DNA from: Streptomyces shenzhenensis
GTDB taxonomy: Bacteria > Actinomycetota > Actinomycetes > Streptomycetales > Streptomycetaceae
DNA length: 64,000 nucleotides
Direction of reading: 5' to 3'
Assembly (NCBI RefSeq): GCF_003688995.1
Contig: NZ_PENI01000004.1
Coordinates: forward strand, 186,001-250,000
This document shows, piece by piece, positions 29,162 through 38,565 of the stretch. The notes beneath the pieces were generated by a model that did not search any database, was not told the DNA's origin, and was given only the letters and a program-made list of their open reading frames with translations. A program made the position numbers and the translations under genes. Numbering within the stretch: position 1 is the stretch's first letter; every line of letters begins with the position of its first letter.

Positions 29162-30211
29162 TCAGCTGGTGCGCAGGTATTCCGGCGCCGGCGGTCTCGA
29201 AGGCGCCGCGTCCTTCCCCAGTGTCGCCGACAGCCACTCGTCGTACGACCGCTGCCAGCCGTCCGCGCGGTAGTCCACCAGGACCCGGTTGACCCGGCGT
29301 ACCAGATCGTCGGCGTCCTTCTTCATCGCCACGCCGTAGTACTCGGTGGTGAACGCGGCGCCCTTCAGTTCGACCGTGGGGTCCTGCGCGGCCTGACTCG
29401 CGGCGAGCGCGCCGTCGGTGACCACCGCGTCCACCGCGCCGAGTTGGAGCTGCACCAGGCAGTCGAGCTGGTTGGGCACGGTGACGGAGATGTCCGTGCT
29501 GGACGGCAGCCGGCCGTTCTGCTTGTCCTCCGACAGCTTGGTGTACGCCGTCGAACCGGTCGCCGTGCAGATCCGCCGGTCCGCCAGCGAGTCGTCGTAC
29601 CCCGTGATCGACGACGACTTGGGCGCCAGCACCTGCTGGCCGGTCTTGAAGTACGGGGCGGAGAAGGCGACGTCGGACAGCCGGTCGCAGGCGATGGTCA
29701 TGGTGCGGACGACCATGTCGACCCGGCCGTCCTCGATGGCGGGGATGCGCTGGTTGGTCGGGATGGCCCTGAACTGGACCGCGTCCCGGTCGCCGAGGAT
29801 GTCCGCGGCGATCCGGTGCGCCAGGTCGATGTCGAAGCCCTCCAGTTCCGCGCCCTGGGTGTTCGGGTTGCGGTAGCCCCAGCGGTAGCTGTTCTGGTCG
29901 ACGCCGACGATCAGCTTCCGCTTGGCACCCTGGCGGGCCTTGATGGCGTCGATGGTGGGGCCGTCCGCGCCCGACGGGGCCAGCGTCTGCTTCTCCGGGT
30001 CCGCGCAGGCGTCGGCCCGCGCCTGACTGCCGGCGGCGACGCGCCCGGCGCCGGCCGGCGGCCCGTCGTCCGGGTCGCCGGCCGACTGGGTCAGCGGCAG
30101 CAGCAGCACGGACGCCAGCGCCAGGGCGCAGCCGGCCGCCATCGCGCCGACTCCGCCCCAGCCCCGCAGCGAGGCCCGGCGACCGCGCTCTTCGCGTGCG
30201 TTCATCGTCAC
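29162..30211 (-). CDS. GlnH-like glutamate/aspartate-type solute-binding protein
   Basis: 349 residues. An N-terminal basic stretch plus hydrophobic anchor or signal (about 23-43, no lipobox Cys) is followed by a family-3 periplasmic binding fold. Motifs are LIVGVDQNSYRWGYRNP, LEGFDIDLAHRIAADILG, NQRIPAIEDGRVDMVV and AFSAPYF. No ATPase or permease of an amino-acid transporter is adjacent. Instead it follows a four-helix membrane protein and precedes a PknG-like kinase, as glnH does in mycobacteria. It is probably a sensor rather than a transporter part. ATG 30205 is an alternative start. Confidence 0.85.
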   Translation of the reverse strand: MTMNAREERGRRASLRGWGGVGAMAAGCALALASVLLLPLTQSAGDPDDGPPAGAGRVAAGSQARADACADPEKQTLAPSGADGPTIDAIKARQGAKRKLIVGVDQNSYRWGYRNPNTQGAELEGFDIDLAHRIAADILGDRDAVQFRAIPTNQRIPAIEDGRVDMVVRTMTIACDRLSDVAFSAPYFKTGQQVLAPKSSSITGYDDSLADRRICTATGSTAYTKLSEDKQNGRLPSSTDISVTVPNQLDCLVQLQLGAVDAVVTDGALAASQAAQDPTVELKGAAFTTEYYGVAMKKDADDLVRRVNRVLVDYRADGWQRSYDEWLSATLGKDAAPSRPPAPEYLRTS

Positions 30212-30218
30212 GCCCCTC

Positions 30219-31616
30219 TCACCGGTACTCCGAAAGCCGGCGCCCGATGCCGAGCATCGCGCCCGCCGCGCCCAGGACGGCGAGGACCGCGGCGCCGACG
30301 GGCAGGAAGCTCATCGCGCGCCGGCCGTCGCGCGCCGACTGCTCGAACTGGTCCCGCTCGTGCGCCAGCGCCGTCTTCAGGCCGGCGTCCACGCTGTCGA
30401 AGCACTCGCCGGTCGCGCCCTCGGCGCCGATCACCTTGTCCAGCGCCTGCTGGTAGTTGCCGCTCTCGTCCTCGGTACGGGCCGAGGCGTGGCGCTGCTT
30501 CCACACCGCCATGTCGTCCTCGGCCGCGGCCACCGGCCTGCCGCCGGCCCTGTCGTCGGCGAGCCGCTTCGCCTCGGCCAGGCTCCTGCCGAGGTCGGCG
30601 ATGTTCCGGTCGAAGTCGTAGTAGTACGCGTCGTAGGTCTGCCCGCCGACCTTGACGGTGTCGGCGCCGCGGGCCACCAGGCTCAGGTTCTCGTTGCCAC
30701 GGGCCTTCAGGGAGGCGATGCGGGCGTCGTGCAGCGCGTTCAGCGAGCGGACGCCGTGGTCGTAGGAGCCGTTGAGACCGGCCCGGGCGACGGAGTGGCC
30801 GACGACCAGCCAGAGCAGGACGATCGCGGCGGCGCCGGTGGCGGCCACCAGACCGTGGTTGAGGACGCGGTTCGTGCGCCGGTACGTGCGCTGCTGGGCC
30901 CAGGCCAGTGCGCCCAGGGCGATGACACCGAGGGCCATCGCCGCCCACGGGTAGGGCGTCGCGTCCCGGTAGTCGGCCTTCAGCCGCTCGTTCTCCGACG
31001 TGTACAGCTCCTCGGCCGCGGGCAGCATCCGGTCCTGCATCCTGCTGTTGGCGAGCCGCAGATAGGCGCCGCCCACCGGGTAGCCCTGCCGGTTGTAGGT
31101 GCGCGCCCGCTCGACCAGGCCCTTGTACTCCGGCAGCAGCCGGTTGAGCTTGGCTATGGCCACCGCGGAGGGGGAATCCGGCTCCGAGTTGGCGGCGGCC
31201 GTGACCAGTTTCTCGGCCGCGGTGCGGATGTCGTTCTCGTACCGGCTGCCGGCGGTGGCGTTCTCCTGGCCGCCCGCCAGGAAGCCGCTGGACGCGGCCG
31301 TGTTGGCGTCGGCGAGCGAGCGGTAGATGTCGGCCGCGTCCGAGCTGAGCGGCTGGCTGCGGTTCAGCACGTCGTCCGCGGCGGACGCGCGGTCGTCGGT
31401 CTGCCAGGCGGTGACCGCGCCGAACGCGAGGACCAGCAGGGCGAGTACGGCACCGATGATGCGCAGCCGGCCCGGCTCGGTGGTCGCGGCGGCGCGCAGC
31501 CGGTCCAGGCCCTCGGCGAAGGCGGTGCGCCGCGGCGGTACGGCGGGCATGGCGGGCGGGCCCGGGGCCGGGCCCGCGCCCGGTGGCGCCGCGCTGCTCT
31601 TCGGCGGATGTGTCAC
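30219..31616 (-). CDS. GlnX-like membrane sensor protein
   Basis: 465 residues. GTG 31616 is preceded by GGGGGAGG at 5-base spacing. Four membrane helices are visible: LRIIGAVLALLVLAFGAVTAW near 55-75, two adjacent ones in the middle (WAAMALGVIALGALAW and VAATGAAAIVLLWLVVG), and a C-terminal one (SFLPVGAAVLAVLGAAGAML). The first loop (~150 residues) and the third (~150) are predicted extracytoplasmic and helical, like chemoreceptor sensor domains. Topology, size and position before a glnH-like gene match mycobacterial GlnX, which relays amino-acid binding by GlnH to PknG. It is the first gene of the operon. Confidence 0.78.
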   Translation of the reverse strand: MTHPPKSSAAPPGAGPAPGPPAMPAVPPRRTAFAEGLDRLRAAATTEPGRLRIIGAVLALLVLAFGAVTAWQTDDRASAADDVLNRSQPLSSDAADIYRSLADANTAASSGFLAGGQENATAGSRYENDIRTAAEKLVTAAANSEPDSPSAVAIAKLNRLLPEYKGLVERARTYNRQGYPVGGAYLRLANSRMQDRMLPAAEELYTSENERLKADYRDATPYPWAAMALGVIALGALAWAQQRTYRRTNRVLNHGLVAATGAAAIVLLWLVVGHSVARAGLNGSYDHGVRSLNALHDARIASLKARGNENLSLVARGADTVKVGGQTYDAYYYDFDRNIADLGRSLAEAKRLADDRAGGRPVAAAEDDMAVWKQRHASARTEDESGNYQQALDKVIGAEGATGECFDSVDAGLKTALAHERDQFEQSARDGRRAMSFLPVGAAVLAVLGAAGAMLGIGRRLSEYR

Positions 31617-31796
31617 CTCGACCTCCCCCATGGTCATCCGTCGCCGCCAAGTATCGCCGCAGGGACCGACATCCGCACCGGCCTTCACTGGATCTTGATC
31701 GGATCACAGCGGTTGCCTCCGGCGGTGCTGCCGCGTTCTTCACCGCCCCTTGCCCATGAATACGCGGGGCGAATCTGTTCGGTTCCCCCCTGGGGG

Positions 31797-32768
31797 TCAG
31801 GGTTCCCAGTGGGCTCTTGTGTGCTTCTGGGCTTCGGGGGGTGCGGCCAAGCGGTCCAGGCCCAGGAGCGCCGCGCCCAGTACCGGAGGTGCCGTCACCA
31901 CCCGGGCCCCCGCCTTCGGCGCGCGCGCCGCCAGCAGGTCCCGTACGCCGTCGTCGAGTTGGGCGTGCCCGGCCGTGAGGACACCGCCGCCGAGCAGCAC
32001 CGGGACCTCCTCGTCCAGCAGGCCGAGCCGGGTCAGCGCCACCGCCGCCATGGTCACCACCTCCTCGGCCAGCCGGTCCACGACCGACCGGGCGACGGCG
32101 TCCCCCTCCGCCGCCGTCGCGAACAGCACCGGCGTCAGCTCGTGCCGCCGCCCGTGCGCGATGTGCTCCAGGTGCAGCGCCTCGATGAGGGCGTACATGG
32201 AGTCCAGGCCGAAGTGGGCGGGCAGGGTCCGGGCCAGCCGGGTCGGCGCACCGCGCCCGTCCTCGGCGCGTGCCGCATGCCACAGGGCCTCCTCGGCGAG
32301 GGCCCAGCCGCCGCCCCAGTCACCGGATATGCGGCCGATCGCCGGGAAGCGGGCGGTGCGGCCGTCGGGGCGCATGCCGACGCAGTTGATGCCCGCGCCG
32401 CAGACCACCGCGACGCCCCGGGGCTCGGCCACGCCCGCCCGCAGGATCGCGAAGGTGTCGTTGCGCACCTCCACCGTGCCGCCCCACGCGCGCGCGTGCA
32501 GCGCGGCGGCCAACTGCTCCTCCTCCACGGGCAGATCGGCGTTCGCCAGACACGCGGAGACATGCGTGACGGAGCTGACGCCGGCCGCGGCGTAGGCCCG
32601 CCCGACCGCGTCGGCCACCGCGTCGACGGCCGTGGTCACGCCCACCGCGGGCGGCCGGAAGCCACCGCCGCGTGCGGTGGCGAGGACGGTCCCGTCCGCC
32701 GCCACCACCGCGACGTCGGTCTTGCTGTTGCCCGCGTCGATGGCGAGGACGCTTGCGGTCAGGCCCAC
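31797..32768 (-). CDS. BadF/BadG-type N-acetylglucosamine kinase-like protein
   Basis: 323 residues with actin-fold ATPase signatures: AIDAGNSKTDVAVV (phosphate 1), GVAVVCGAGINCVG (phosphate 2) and VPVLLGGGVLTAG (adenosine). This is the BadF/NagK family that phosphorylates amino sugars. GTG 32768 overlaps the end of the GH4 gene by 10 bases, so it is the last member of the sugar operon. Combined with a phospho-glycosidase it may phosphorylate the released sugar. The exact substrate cannot be told. Confidence 0.82.
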   Translation of the reverse strand: MGLTASVLAIDAGNSKTDVAVVAADGTVLATARGGGFRPPAVGVTTAVDAVADAVGRAYAAAGVSSVTHVSACLANADLPVEEEQLAAALHARAWGGTVEVRNDTFAILRAGVAEPRGVAVVCGAGINCVGMRPDGRTARFPAIGRISGDWGGGWALAEEALWHAARAEDGRGAPTRLARTLPAHFGLDSMYALIEALHLEHIAHGRRHELTPVLFATAAEGDAVARSVVDRLAEEVVTMAAVALTRLGLLDEEVPVLLGGGVLTAGHAQLDDGVRDLLAARAPKAGARVVTAPPVLGAALLGLDRLAAPPEAQKHTRAHWEP

Positions 32769-34024
32769 GCGAGGTGCTCCCGGTTGTGCGCGATCAGCCG
32801 GTCGGTGAGTTCTTCGGCGTACTCGTACTGGCCGATCAGGGGGTGCGCAAGCAGCGCTTGGCACACCCGGTCCCGGCCGCCGTGCAGCGCCGCCCGCAGG
32901 GCCAGGTCCTCGTACGCCGTCACGTTCGCCACCAGCCCCGCGTACAGCGGGCCCAGGGCCGGCACCGGCAGCGGCACCGGGCCCTTCGGGCCGACCGCCG
33001 CCTGCACCTCGATCACCGCGTCGTCCGGCAGGAAGGGCAGCGTGCCCCGGTTGGCGGTGTTCACCACCTGGTACGGGCTGCCCGCGCCGCCCAGCAGCGC
33101 CGCCGCCAGGTCCACCGCGGCCTCCGAGTAGTAGGCGCCGCCGCGCTGTGCGAGCAGCGCCGGCTTCTCGTCCAGGGCCGGGTCGCCGTACATCTCCAGG
33201 AGCTGCCGTTCCATCTCGGCGACCTCGGCCGCCCGGGAGGGCTTGGTGCGCAGCTCCCGTACCACCGCGTCGTGCGCGTAATAGTAGCGCAGGTAGTACG
33301 ACGGGACCACGCCGAGGCGGTCGAGCAGCGGCCGCGGCAGGCGCAGTTCGCCGGCGATGGTGTCGCCGTGCCGCGCGAGCAGCTGTGGCAGTACGTCCTC
33401 GCCCTCGGGGCCGCCGAGCCGCACGCCCGTCTCCCAGGTGAGGTGGTTGAGGCCCACGTGGTCGAGGTGGATGTCCTGCGGGGCGGTGCCGAGCAGGGCC
33501 GCGAACTTCCGCTGGAAGCCGATCGCCACGTTGCACAGCCCGACCGCCCGGTGCCCGGCCTGGAGCAGTGCGCGGGTGACGATGCCGACCGGGTTGGTGA
33601 AGTCGATGATCCAGGCGTTCGGGTTGGCGCGGCGGACGCGTTCGGCGATGTCCAGGACCACCGGCACCGTGCGCAGCGCCTTGGCGAGGCCGCCGGCACC
33701 GGTCGTCTCCTGGCCGACGCAGCCGCACTCCAGCGGCCAGGTCTCGTCCTGCTGCCGGGCGGCCTGGCCGCCGACCCGGAGCTGGAGCAGGACCGCGTCG
33801 GCGCCCTCGACCCCGGCGTCCAGGTCGGCGGTGGTGACGATCCGGCCGGGGTGCCCCTGTCTGGCGAAGATGCGCCGGGCCAGCCCGCCGACCAGTTCCA
33901 GGCGCTCGGCCGCCGGGTCCACCAGGACCAGCTCGGCGACGGGCAGGGTGTCCCTCAACCGTGCGAATCCGTCGATCAGTTCGGGCGTGTAGGTCGAGCC
34001 TCCGCCGACCACAGTGAGTTTCAT
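32759..34024 (-). CDS. GH4 6-phospho-beta-glucosidase family enzyme
   Basis: 421 residues. Rossmann start KLTVVGGGSTYTPELIDGF (NAD binding), then NPNAWIIDFTNPVGIVT, GLCNVAIGFQRKF (metal Cys) and HVGLNHLTW (metal His). This is the NAD- and metal-dependent redox glycosidase mechanism of family 4. No PTS component is in the operon, so it may act on a non-phosphorylated or kinase-generated glycoside. It lies 4 bases after the permease stop. Confidence 0.88.
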   Translation of the reverse strand: MKLTVVGGGSTYTPELIDGFARLRDTLPVAELVLVDPAAERLELVGGLARRIFARQGHPGRIVTTADLDAGVEGADAVLLQLRVGGQAARQQDETWPLECGCVGQETTGAGGLAKALRTVPVVLDIAERVRRANPNAWIIDFTNPVGIVTRALLQAGHRAVGLCNVAIGFQRKFAALLGTAPQDIHLDHVGLNHLTWETGVRLGGPEGEDVLPQLLARHGDTIAGELRLPRPLLDRLGVVPSYYLRYYYAHDAVVRELRTKPSRAAEVAEMERQLLEMYGDPALDEKPALLAQRGGAYYSEAAVDLAAALLGGAGSPYQVVNTANRGTLPFLPDDAVIEVQAAVGPKGPVPLPVPALGPLYAGLVANVTAYEDLALRAALHGGRDRVCQALLAHPLIGQYEYAEELTDRLIAHNREHLAWA

Positions 34025-34028
34025 GCGA

Positions 34029-34922
34029 TCAACCCTTCACTCCGGTGAGCGTGACGCCCTCGACGAACGCCTTCTGGGCGAAGAAAAACACGAGGATCAC
34101 GGGGGCCATGACCAGGACGGTCGCGGCCATGGTGAGGTTCCAGTCGGTGTGGTGGGCGCCCTTGAAGGACTCCAGGCCGTAGCTCAGGGTCCAGGCGCCC
34201 GGGTTCTCGGACGCGTAGATCTGCGGGCCGAAGTAGTCGTTCCAGGCGTAGAAGAACTGGAACAGGGCGACCGCCGCGATGCCGGGCCTGGCCATCGGGA
34301 GTACGACCCGCAGCAGCGTCCGCAGTTCGCCGCAGCCGTCCACCTTCGCCGCGTCCAGGTACTCGTTGGGAATGGTCATCAGGAACTGGCGCAGCAGGAA
34401 GATGGAGAACGCGTCGCCGAACGCCATCGGGATGATCAGCGGCCAGAGCGTGCCGGACAGATCGAGCTGCTTCGCCCAGAACAGATACATCGGGATGATG
34501 ATGACCTGCGGGGGCAGCATCATCATCGAGATCACCAGCATCAGCGACAGATTCCGGCCCCGGAAGCGGAACTTGGCGAGCGCGTACGCCACCGGGAGCG
34601 AGGACACGACGGTCAGGACCGTGCCCAGGCCGGCGTAGAGCAGTGTGTTCTTCCACCAGGTCAGGAAGCCGGGCGTGGCGAACACCTGCTGGTAGTTGCC
34701 CCACTCCCAGGTGTGCGGGATCAGGTCCCGGCTCAGCGCCTGGCTGTCGCTCATCAGGGACGTCAGCAGGACGAACACGAAGGGCAGGGTGAAGAACAGC
34801 GCGGCGGCGACTCCGAGGCAGTGGACGCCGATCCACTCCAGGAGCGCCCGGCGGCGGGCGGTGCGTTGGGCCGGGGAGACGGGCACGGACGTCTTCGGCG
34901 GTGGGGGCAGAACCTGGGTCAT
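34029..34922 (-). CDS. ABC sugar permease, MalG-like
   Basis: 297 residues, about six membrane helices, with the inner-membrane EAA loop YLDAAKVDGCGELRTLLRVVLPMARPGI. It pairs with the MalF-like permease whose stop it almost touches. As in many Streptomyces oligosaccharide systems, no ATPase is encoded nearby. A shared MsiK-type ATPase elsewhere is expected (known for the genus, inferred here). Confidence 0.9.
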   Translation of the reverse strand: MTQVLPPPPKTSVPVSPAQRTARRRALLEWIGVHCLGVAAALFFTLPFVFVLLTSLMSDSQALSRDLIPHTWEWGNYQQVFATPGFLTWWKNTLLYAGLGTVLTVVSSLPVAYALAKFRFRGRNLSLMLVISMMMLPPQVIIIPMYLFWAKQLDLSGTLWPLIIPMAFGDAFSIFLLRQFLMTIPNEYLDAAKVDGCGELRTLLRVVLPMARPGIAAVALFQFFYAWNDYFGPQIYASENPGAWTLSYGLESFKGAHHTDWNLTMAATVLVMAPVILVFFFAQKAFVEGVTLTGVKG

Positions 34923-34924
34923 GG

Positions 34925-35866
34925 TCAGTCACCTGCCTGGACGAGACCGCCCCGGCGCCGCATCAGGAACGCGGTGAACGCCATCGACAGGGCCAAGAGG
35001 ACGAGGGCGACGACACACGCGGAGCCGTAGTCGAAGCGCTGGAAGCCAAGGTTGTAGACGAGCTGGGGGAGGGTGAGCGTGGACTGCTCCGGGTAGCCGG
35101 GCTCGAACTGGGTGCCCGCGCCCTGGATCACGCCCGAGGCGACCTTCCCGGCGATCAGCGGCTGCGTGTAGTACTGCATCGTCTGGATCACGCCGGTGAC
35201 CACGGCGAACATCACGATCGGGGAGATGTTCGGCAGGGTGACGAACCGGAACCGCTGCCACGCCGACGCCCCGTCCAGCTCCGCCGCCTCGTACTGCTCC
35301 GTCGGCACGTCGAGCAGCGCGGCCATGAAGATGACCATCAGGTCGCCGACTCCCCACAGGGCCAGCAGGGTCAGCGCCGGCTTGGACCAGGTGGGGTCGT
35401 TGAACCAGCCCGGGGCCGGGATGCCGGCCTGCTCCAGCAGCGAGTCGACCGGTCCCGTACCGGGGTTGAGCAGAAAGGCGAAGGCCATCGTCGCGGCCAC
35501 CGGCGGGGCGAGGTAGGGCAGATAGAACAGGGTGCGGAAGACGCCCGTGCCCGTCCTGATCCGGGTGATGAGCATGCCGACGCCGAGTCCGAAGACGACC
35601 CGGAGGGTGACCATCACGAGGACCAGCCACAGGGTGTTGCGCAGGGCGGGCCAGAAGAGCGGGTAGTGCTCGACGACATAGGTCCAGTTCTTCGTGCCGC
35701 TCCACGTCGGCCGCCGGAAGCCGTCGTAGTGCATGAACGAGAAGTAGACCGTCGAGATCAGCGGGTACGCGAAGAAGACCGCGAAGCCGATCAGCCAGGG
35801 CGACATGAAGGCGACCGTGCGCAGCGCCGCACGGCGGCGCTTCGACGCGAGGGTGACGGTGCTCAT
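34925..35866 (-). CDS. ABC sugar permease, MalF-like
   Basis: 313 residues, six or so helices beginning RTVAFMSPWLIGFAVFFAYPLI, with EAA-type loop YEAAELDGASAWQRFRFVTLPNISP. It lies 16 bases after the binding-protein gene. It forms the membrane channel of a CUT1-family carbohydrate importer with the next gene. Confidence 0.9.
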   Translation of the reverse strand: MSTVTLASKRRRAALRTVAFMSPWLIGFAVFFAYPLISTVYFSFMHYDGFRRPTWSGTKNWTYVVEHYPLFWPALRNTLWLVLVMVTLRVVFGLGVGMLITRIRTGTGVFRTLFYLPYLAPPVAATMAFAFLLNPGTGPVDSLLEQAGIPAPGWFNDPTWSKPALTLLALWGVGDLMVIFMAALLDVPTEQYEAAELDGASAWQRFRFVTLPNISPIVMFAVVTGVIQTMQYYTQPLIAGKVASGVIQGAGTQFEPGYPEQSTLTLPQLVYNLGFQRFDYGSACVVALVLLALSMAFTAFLMRRRGGLVQAGD

Positions 35867-35882
35867 TTCCGCGGGACCCGGT

Positions 35883-37226
35883 CTACTTCGCCTGCGCGAT
35901 GTCGGTGTCGATCTGCGCGGCCGTCTTCTTCAGGCCCGCCGTCAGATCGGTGGCCCTGCCGCTCTCGTACGCGTATCCGAACTGCTGGATCGTCACGAGG
36001 TACACGCCGCCGTTGACGGAGGCGGGCGTCGTGGTGGAGTGCGGGTTCGCCGCGATGTCCAGGAAGGTCTTGAACCGCGGGTCGTACTTCAGTTTCGGCG
36101 ACTTGATGGCGGCCAGCGTGGAGGGCACGTTGTGGATGGCGTTGGAGAAGTCCACCACCGCGTCCGTGTCGGTGGTCAGGTACTTCACCAGCTCCCAGGC
36201 CGCGTTCTGCTTCGTGCTGGTGGCGGCGATGCCCGCGATGGTGCCGGTGATGTAGCCCTTGCCGTACTGGTCCGCCCGGTCGTCGGGGACCGGCAGCGGC
36301 GCGACGCCGATCTCGAAGTCCGGGCCCGCCTCCTCGGCCATGCCGAGCCGCCACTCGCCGTCGAGCTGCATGGCCACCTGGCCGGTGTGGAAGGGGTGCT
36401 CGGGGCCCCACTCGTCGCCGAGCGTGGCGCGGAACTTCTCCAGCTTCTGGAATCCGCCGAGTTCGTCGACGAGCCGCTTCTGCAGCCTGAACCCGGCCTC
36501 GAAGGCGGGGTCCGCGGCGAGGTTCGACTTTCCGTCGGAGTCGAAGTACGTCGGTGAGAACTGTGCGAAGTAGTGCTCGGTGGTGGATTCCCAGCCGTGG
36601 TAGTTCGGCATGAACCCGAGCTGCCGGTAGCCGTCGCCCTGGGGGATCGTCAGTTTCCTGGCGTCCGCCTCGAACTCGGTCCAGGTCTTCGGCGGGCTGG
36701 TGATGCCGGCCTTCTTGAACGCGGTCTTGTTGTAGTAGAGCCCGTACGCATCGCCCAGTAGCGGCACCGAGCAGCGGTTGCCGTCGAACTGCGTGTACTC
36801 GTTCATCGCCTTCGGGAACGTCGTCTCCGGGTCGATGCCCGACTTCTCGAAGAACGGGTTCAGATCGACCAGCGCGCCGGACGAGCAGAACTTGCCCACA
36901 TTGTTGGTGGTGAAGGAGGAGATCACATCGGGCGCCTTGGCGCCGCCGGTGCGCAGCGCCTGATTGATCTTGTCGTCGGTCATGTTGCCGACGACGTCGA
37001 CGTGGAGCGTGGGGTGCGCCTTCTCGAAGCCCGCGATCAGCGACTTGACCGCGGCCACCTCGCTCGGCGCGCTCCAGGCGTGCCAGAAGGTGAGGGTGGT
37101 CTCCTTCGAGGGGTCGTCAGCGGCGCCCGAACCGGACTGGCCGGTACAGGCCGTGGTGAGCAGCGTCAGCGAGGCGGTGAGGGCGAAAGCCGTGTTTCTG
37201 ACCATTTCGGGTATGGCTCGGGGCAT
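35883..37226 (-). CDS. Sugar-binding lipoprotein of ABC importer
   Basis: 447 residues, family-1 extracellular binding protein. The signal peptide ends at lipobox LTTAC (Cys27), followed by TLTFWHAWSAPSEVAAVKSLIAGFEKAHP and the typical FTTNN, PLLGDAYGLYYNKTAF and GEWRLGMA core stretches. It captures a carbohydrate outside the membrane for the two permeases. The ligand is unknown, perhaps a beta-glucoside or aminosugar disaccharide given the downstream GH4 and kinase genes. Confidence 0.9.
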   Translation of the reverse strand: MPRAIPEMVRNTAFALTASLTLLTTACTGQSGSGAADDPSKETTLTFWHAWSAPSEVAAVKSLIAGFEKAHPTLHVDVVGNMTDDKINQALRTGGAKAPDVISSFTTNNVGKFCSSGALVDLNPFFEKSGIDPETTFPKAMNEYTQFDGNRCSVPLLGDAYGLYYNKTAFKKAGITSPPKTWTEFEADARKLTIPQGDGYRQLGFMPNYHGWESTTEHYFAQFSPTYFDSDGKSNLAADPAFEAGFRLQKRLVDELGGFQKLEKFRATLGDEWGPEHPFHTGQVAMQLDGEWRLGMAEEAGPDFEIGVAPLPVPDDRADQYGKGYITGTIAGIAATSTKQNAAWELVKYLTTDTDAVVDFSNAIHNVPSTLAAIKSPKLKYDPRFKTFLDIAANPHSTTTPASVNGGVYLVTIQQFGYAYESGRATDLTAGLKKTAAQIDTDIAQAK

Positions 37227-37277
37227 GACGGGGTCTCCCTGGGGCGGGGGTGTGGTGCCGGAAGGGCGGTGCGGGGC

Positions 37278-38489
37278 TCAGCGCGAGGTGTCGAAGACCT
37301 CGTCACGGGTGGTGGCGAGCGCGCTCTCCAACGCGCCGCGCAGCACGGGGTGTTCCTGGACGTCGCCGACGACGAGGTGCGGGCGGGGCGCGGCCAGCTC
37401 CTCCAGTTCGGCCTGTACGAGGGCGCGCAGCACCTCGCCGCCCGAGGCGAGCGCGGTGCCGCTGAGGACGACGAGTTCGGGGTCGAGGACGGCGACGAGC
37501 GAGGCGAGTCCGGTGGCGAGCCGGGTGGCGTACGTCCGCAGCAGCTCCCGGTAGGGTCCGCCGGCGTGGTCGGCGGCACGGGCCACGAGCCGGGCGGCGA
37601 CCTCCGCGTACGGCCCGCTCGGTACGTCCGTGATGCCCAGCTCCCGGGCCAGGCGGGGCAGCGCCTGGGATCCGGCGAGTTCCTGGTAGCCACCGCTGTT
37701 GGCCTTGGTGACCTGGCGCACCAGCGGTGTGCCCGGTACCGGCAGGAAGCCGACCTCGCCGGCGCCGCCGGTCCAGCCGCGGTGCAGCCGGCCGCCGAGG
37801 ACCAGGGCGGCGCCCAGTCCCTCCTGGTTCCACAGCAGCACGAAGTCGCCGTGCCCGCGGGCCGCGCCGAGCCGCTGCTCGGCGATGGCGACGAGGTTGA
37901 CGTCGTTCTCGTACTCCACCGGCATGGGCAGCGCCGCGGCGAGTTCGTCGAGCAGCGCCGGGGCGTGCCAGCCGGGCAGGTGGGAGGCGTAGCGCAGCCG
38001 GCCGGTGCCCGGGTCGAAGGCGCCCGGCGTGCCGATGACGAGGCGGCGCAGATCGTCGCGGGCCAGCCCGGCGGCGTGCGCGGCGCCGTCCAGCGCGTCG
38101 GTCACCTGGCGGACGACGGGCTGCGCCGGGCGTCTGCCGGGGGTGGGCAGCTCGTACTCGCCGACGGTGCGTCCGGTGAGATCGGCGACGGCGGCGCGGA
38201 TCCGGCCCGGGGTGACATCGAGTCCGGCGGCGTGCGCGGCGGTCGGGTTGACCGCGTACAGCTGGGCGTTGGGGCCCGGGCGGCCCTCGCTGGTGCCGGT
38301 GGCCCGCACCAGCCCTGCCGCCTCCAGCCGGGCCAGCAGCTGGGAGGCGGTCGGCTTGGACAGGCCGGTGAGCTTGCCGATCCGGGTGCGGGACAGCGGG
38401 CCGTGCTCCAGCAGCAGGTCCAGAGCGGCGCGATCGTTCATGGCGCGCAGGACGCGCGGGGTGCCCGGCGTGCCGGCGGATCCTGCCAT
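37278..38489 (-). CDS. ROK-family transcriptional regulator
   Basis: 403 residues from ATG 38489. An N-terminal winged helix (LLLEHGPLSRTRIGKLTGLSKPTASQLLARLEAAGLV) is fused to a ROK sugar-kinase-fold domain (NDVNLVAIAEQRLGAARG). The CxCGxxGC zinc motif of active ROK kinases is not present, supporting a purely regulatory role. It precedes the sugar importer operon on the same strand and probably represses it, sensing the imported sugar. The palindrome at 38566-38578 upstream is a candidate autoregulatory site. Confidence 0.88.
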   Translation of the reverse strand: MAGSAGTPGTPRVLRAMNDRAALDLLLEHGPLSRTRIGKLTGLSKPTASQLLARLEAAGLVRATGTSEGRPGPNAQLYAVNPTAAHAAGLDVTPGRIRAAVADLTGRTVGEYELPTPGRRPAQPVVRQVTDALDGAAHAAGLARDDLRRLVIGTPGAFDPGTGRLRYASHLPGWHAPALLDELAAALPMPVEYENDVNLVAIAEQRLGAARGHGDFVLLWNQEGLGAALVLGGRLHRGWTGGAGEVGFLPVPGTPLVRQVTKANSGGYQELAGSQALPRLARELGITDVPSGPYAEVAARLVARAADHAGGPYRELLRTYATRLATGLASLVAVLDPELVVLSGTALASGGEVLRALVQAELEELAAPRPHLVVGDVQEHPVLRGALESALATTRDEVFDTSR

Positions 38490-38565
38490 CGTGAGTCGAC
38501 ACCTGCCCTTCCAGCTGCCCAGCCTTCCAGTGGCCCGGGCGGCATGTCCACCCATGATCACTGTT

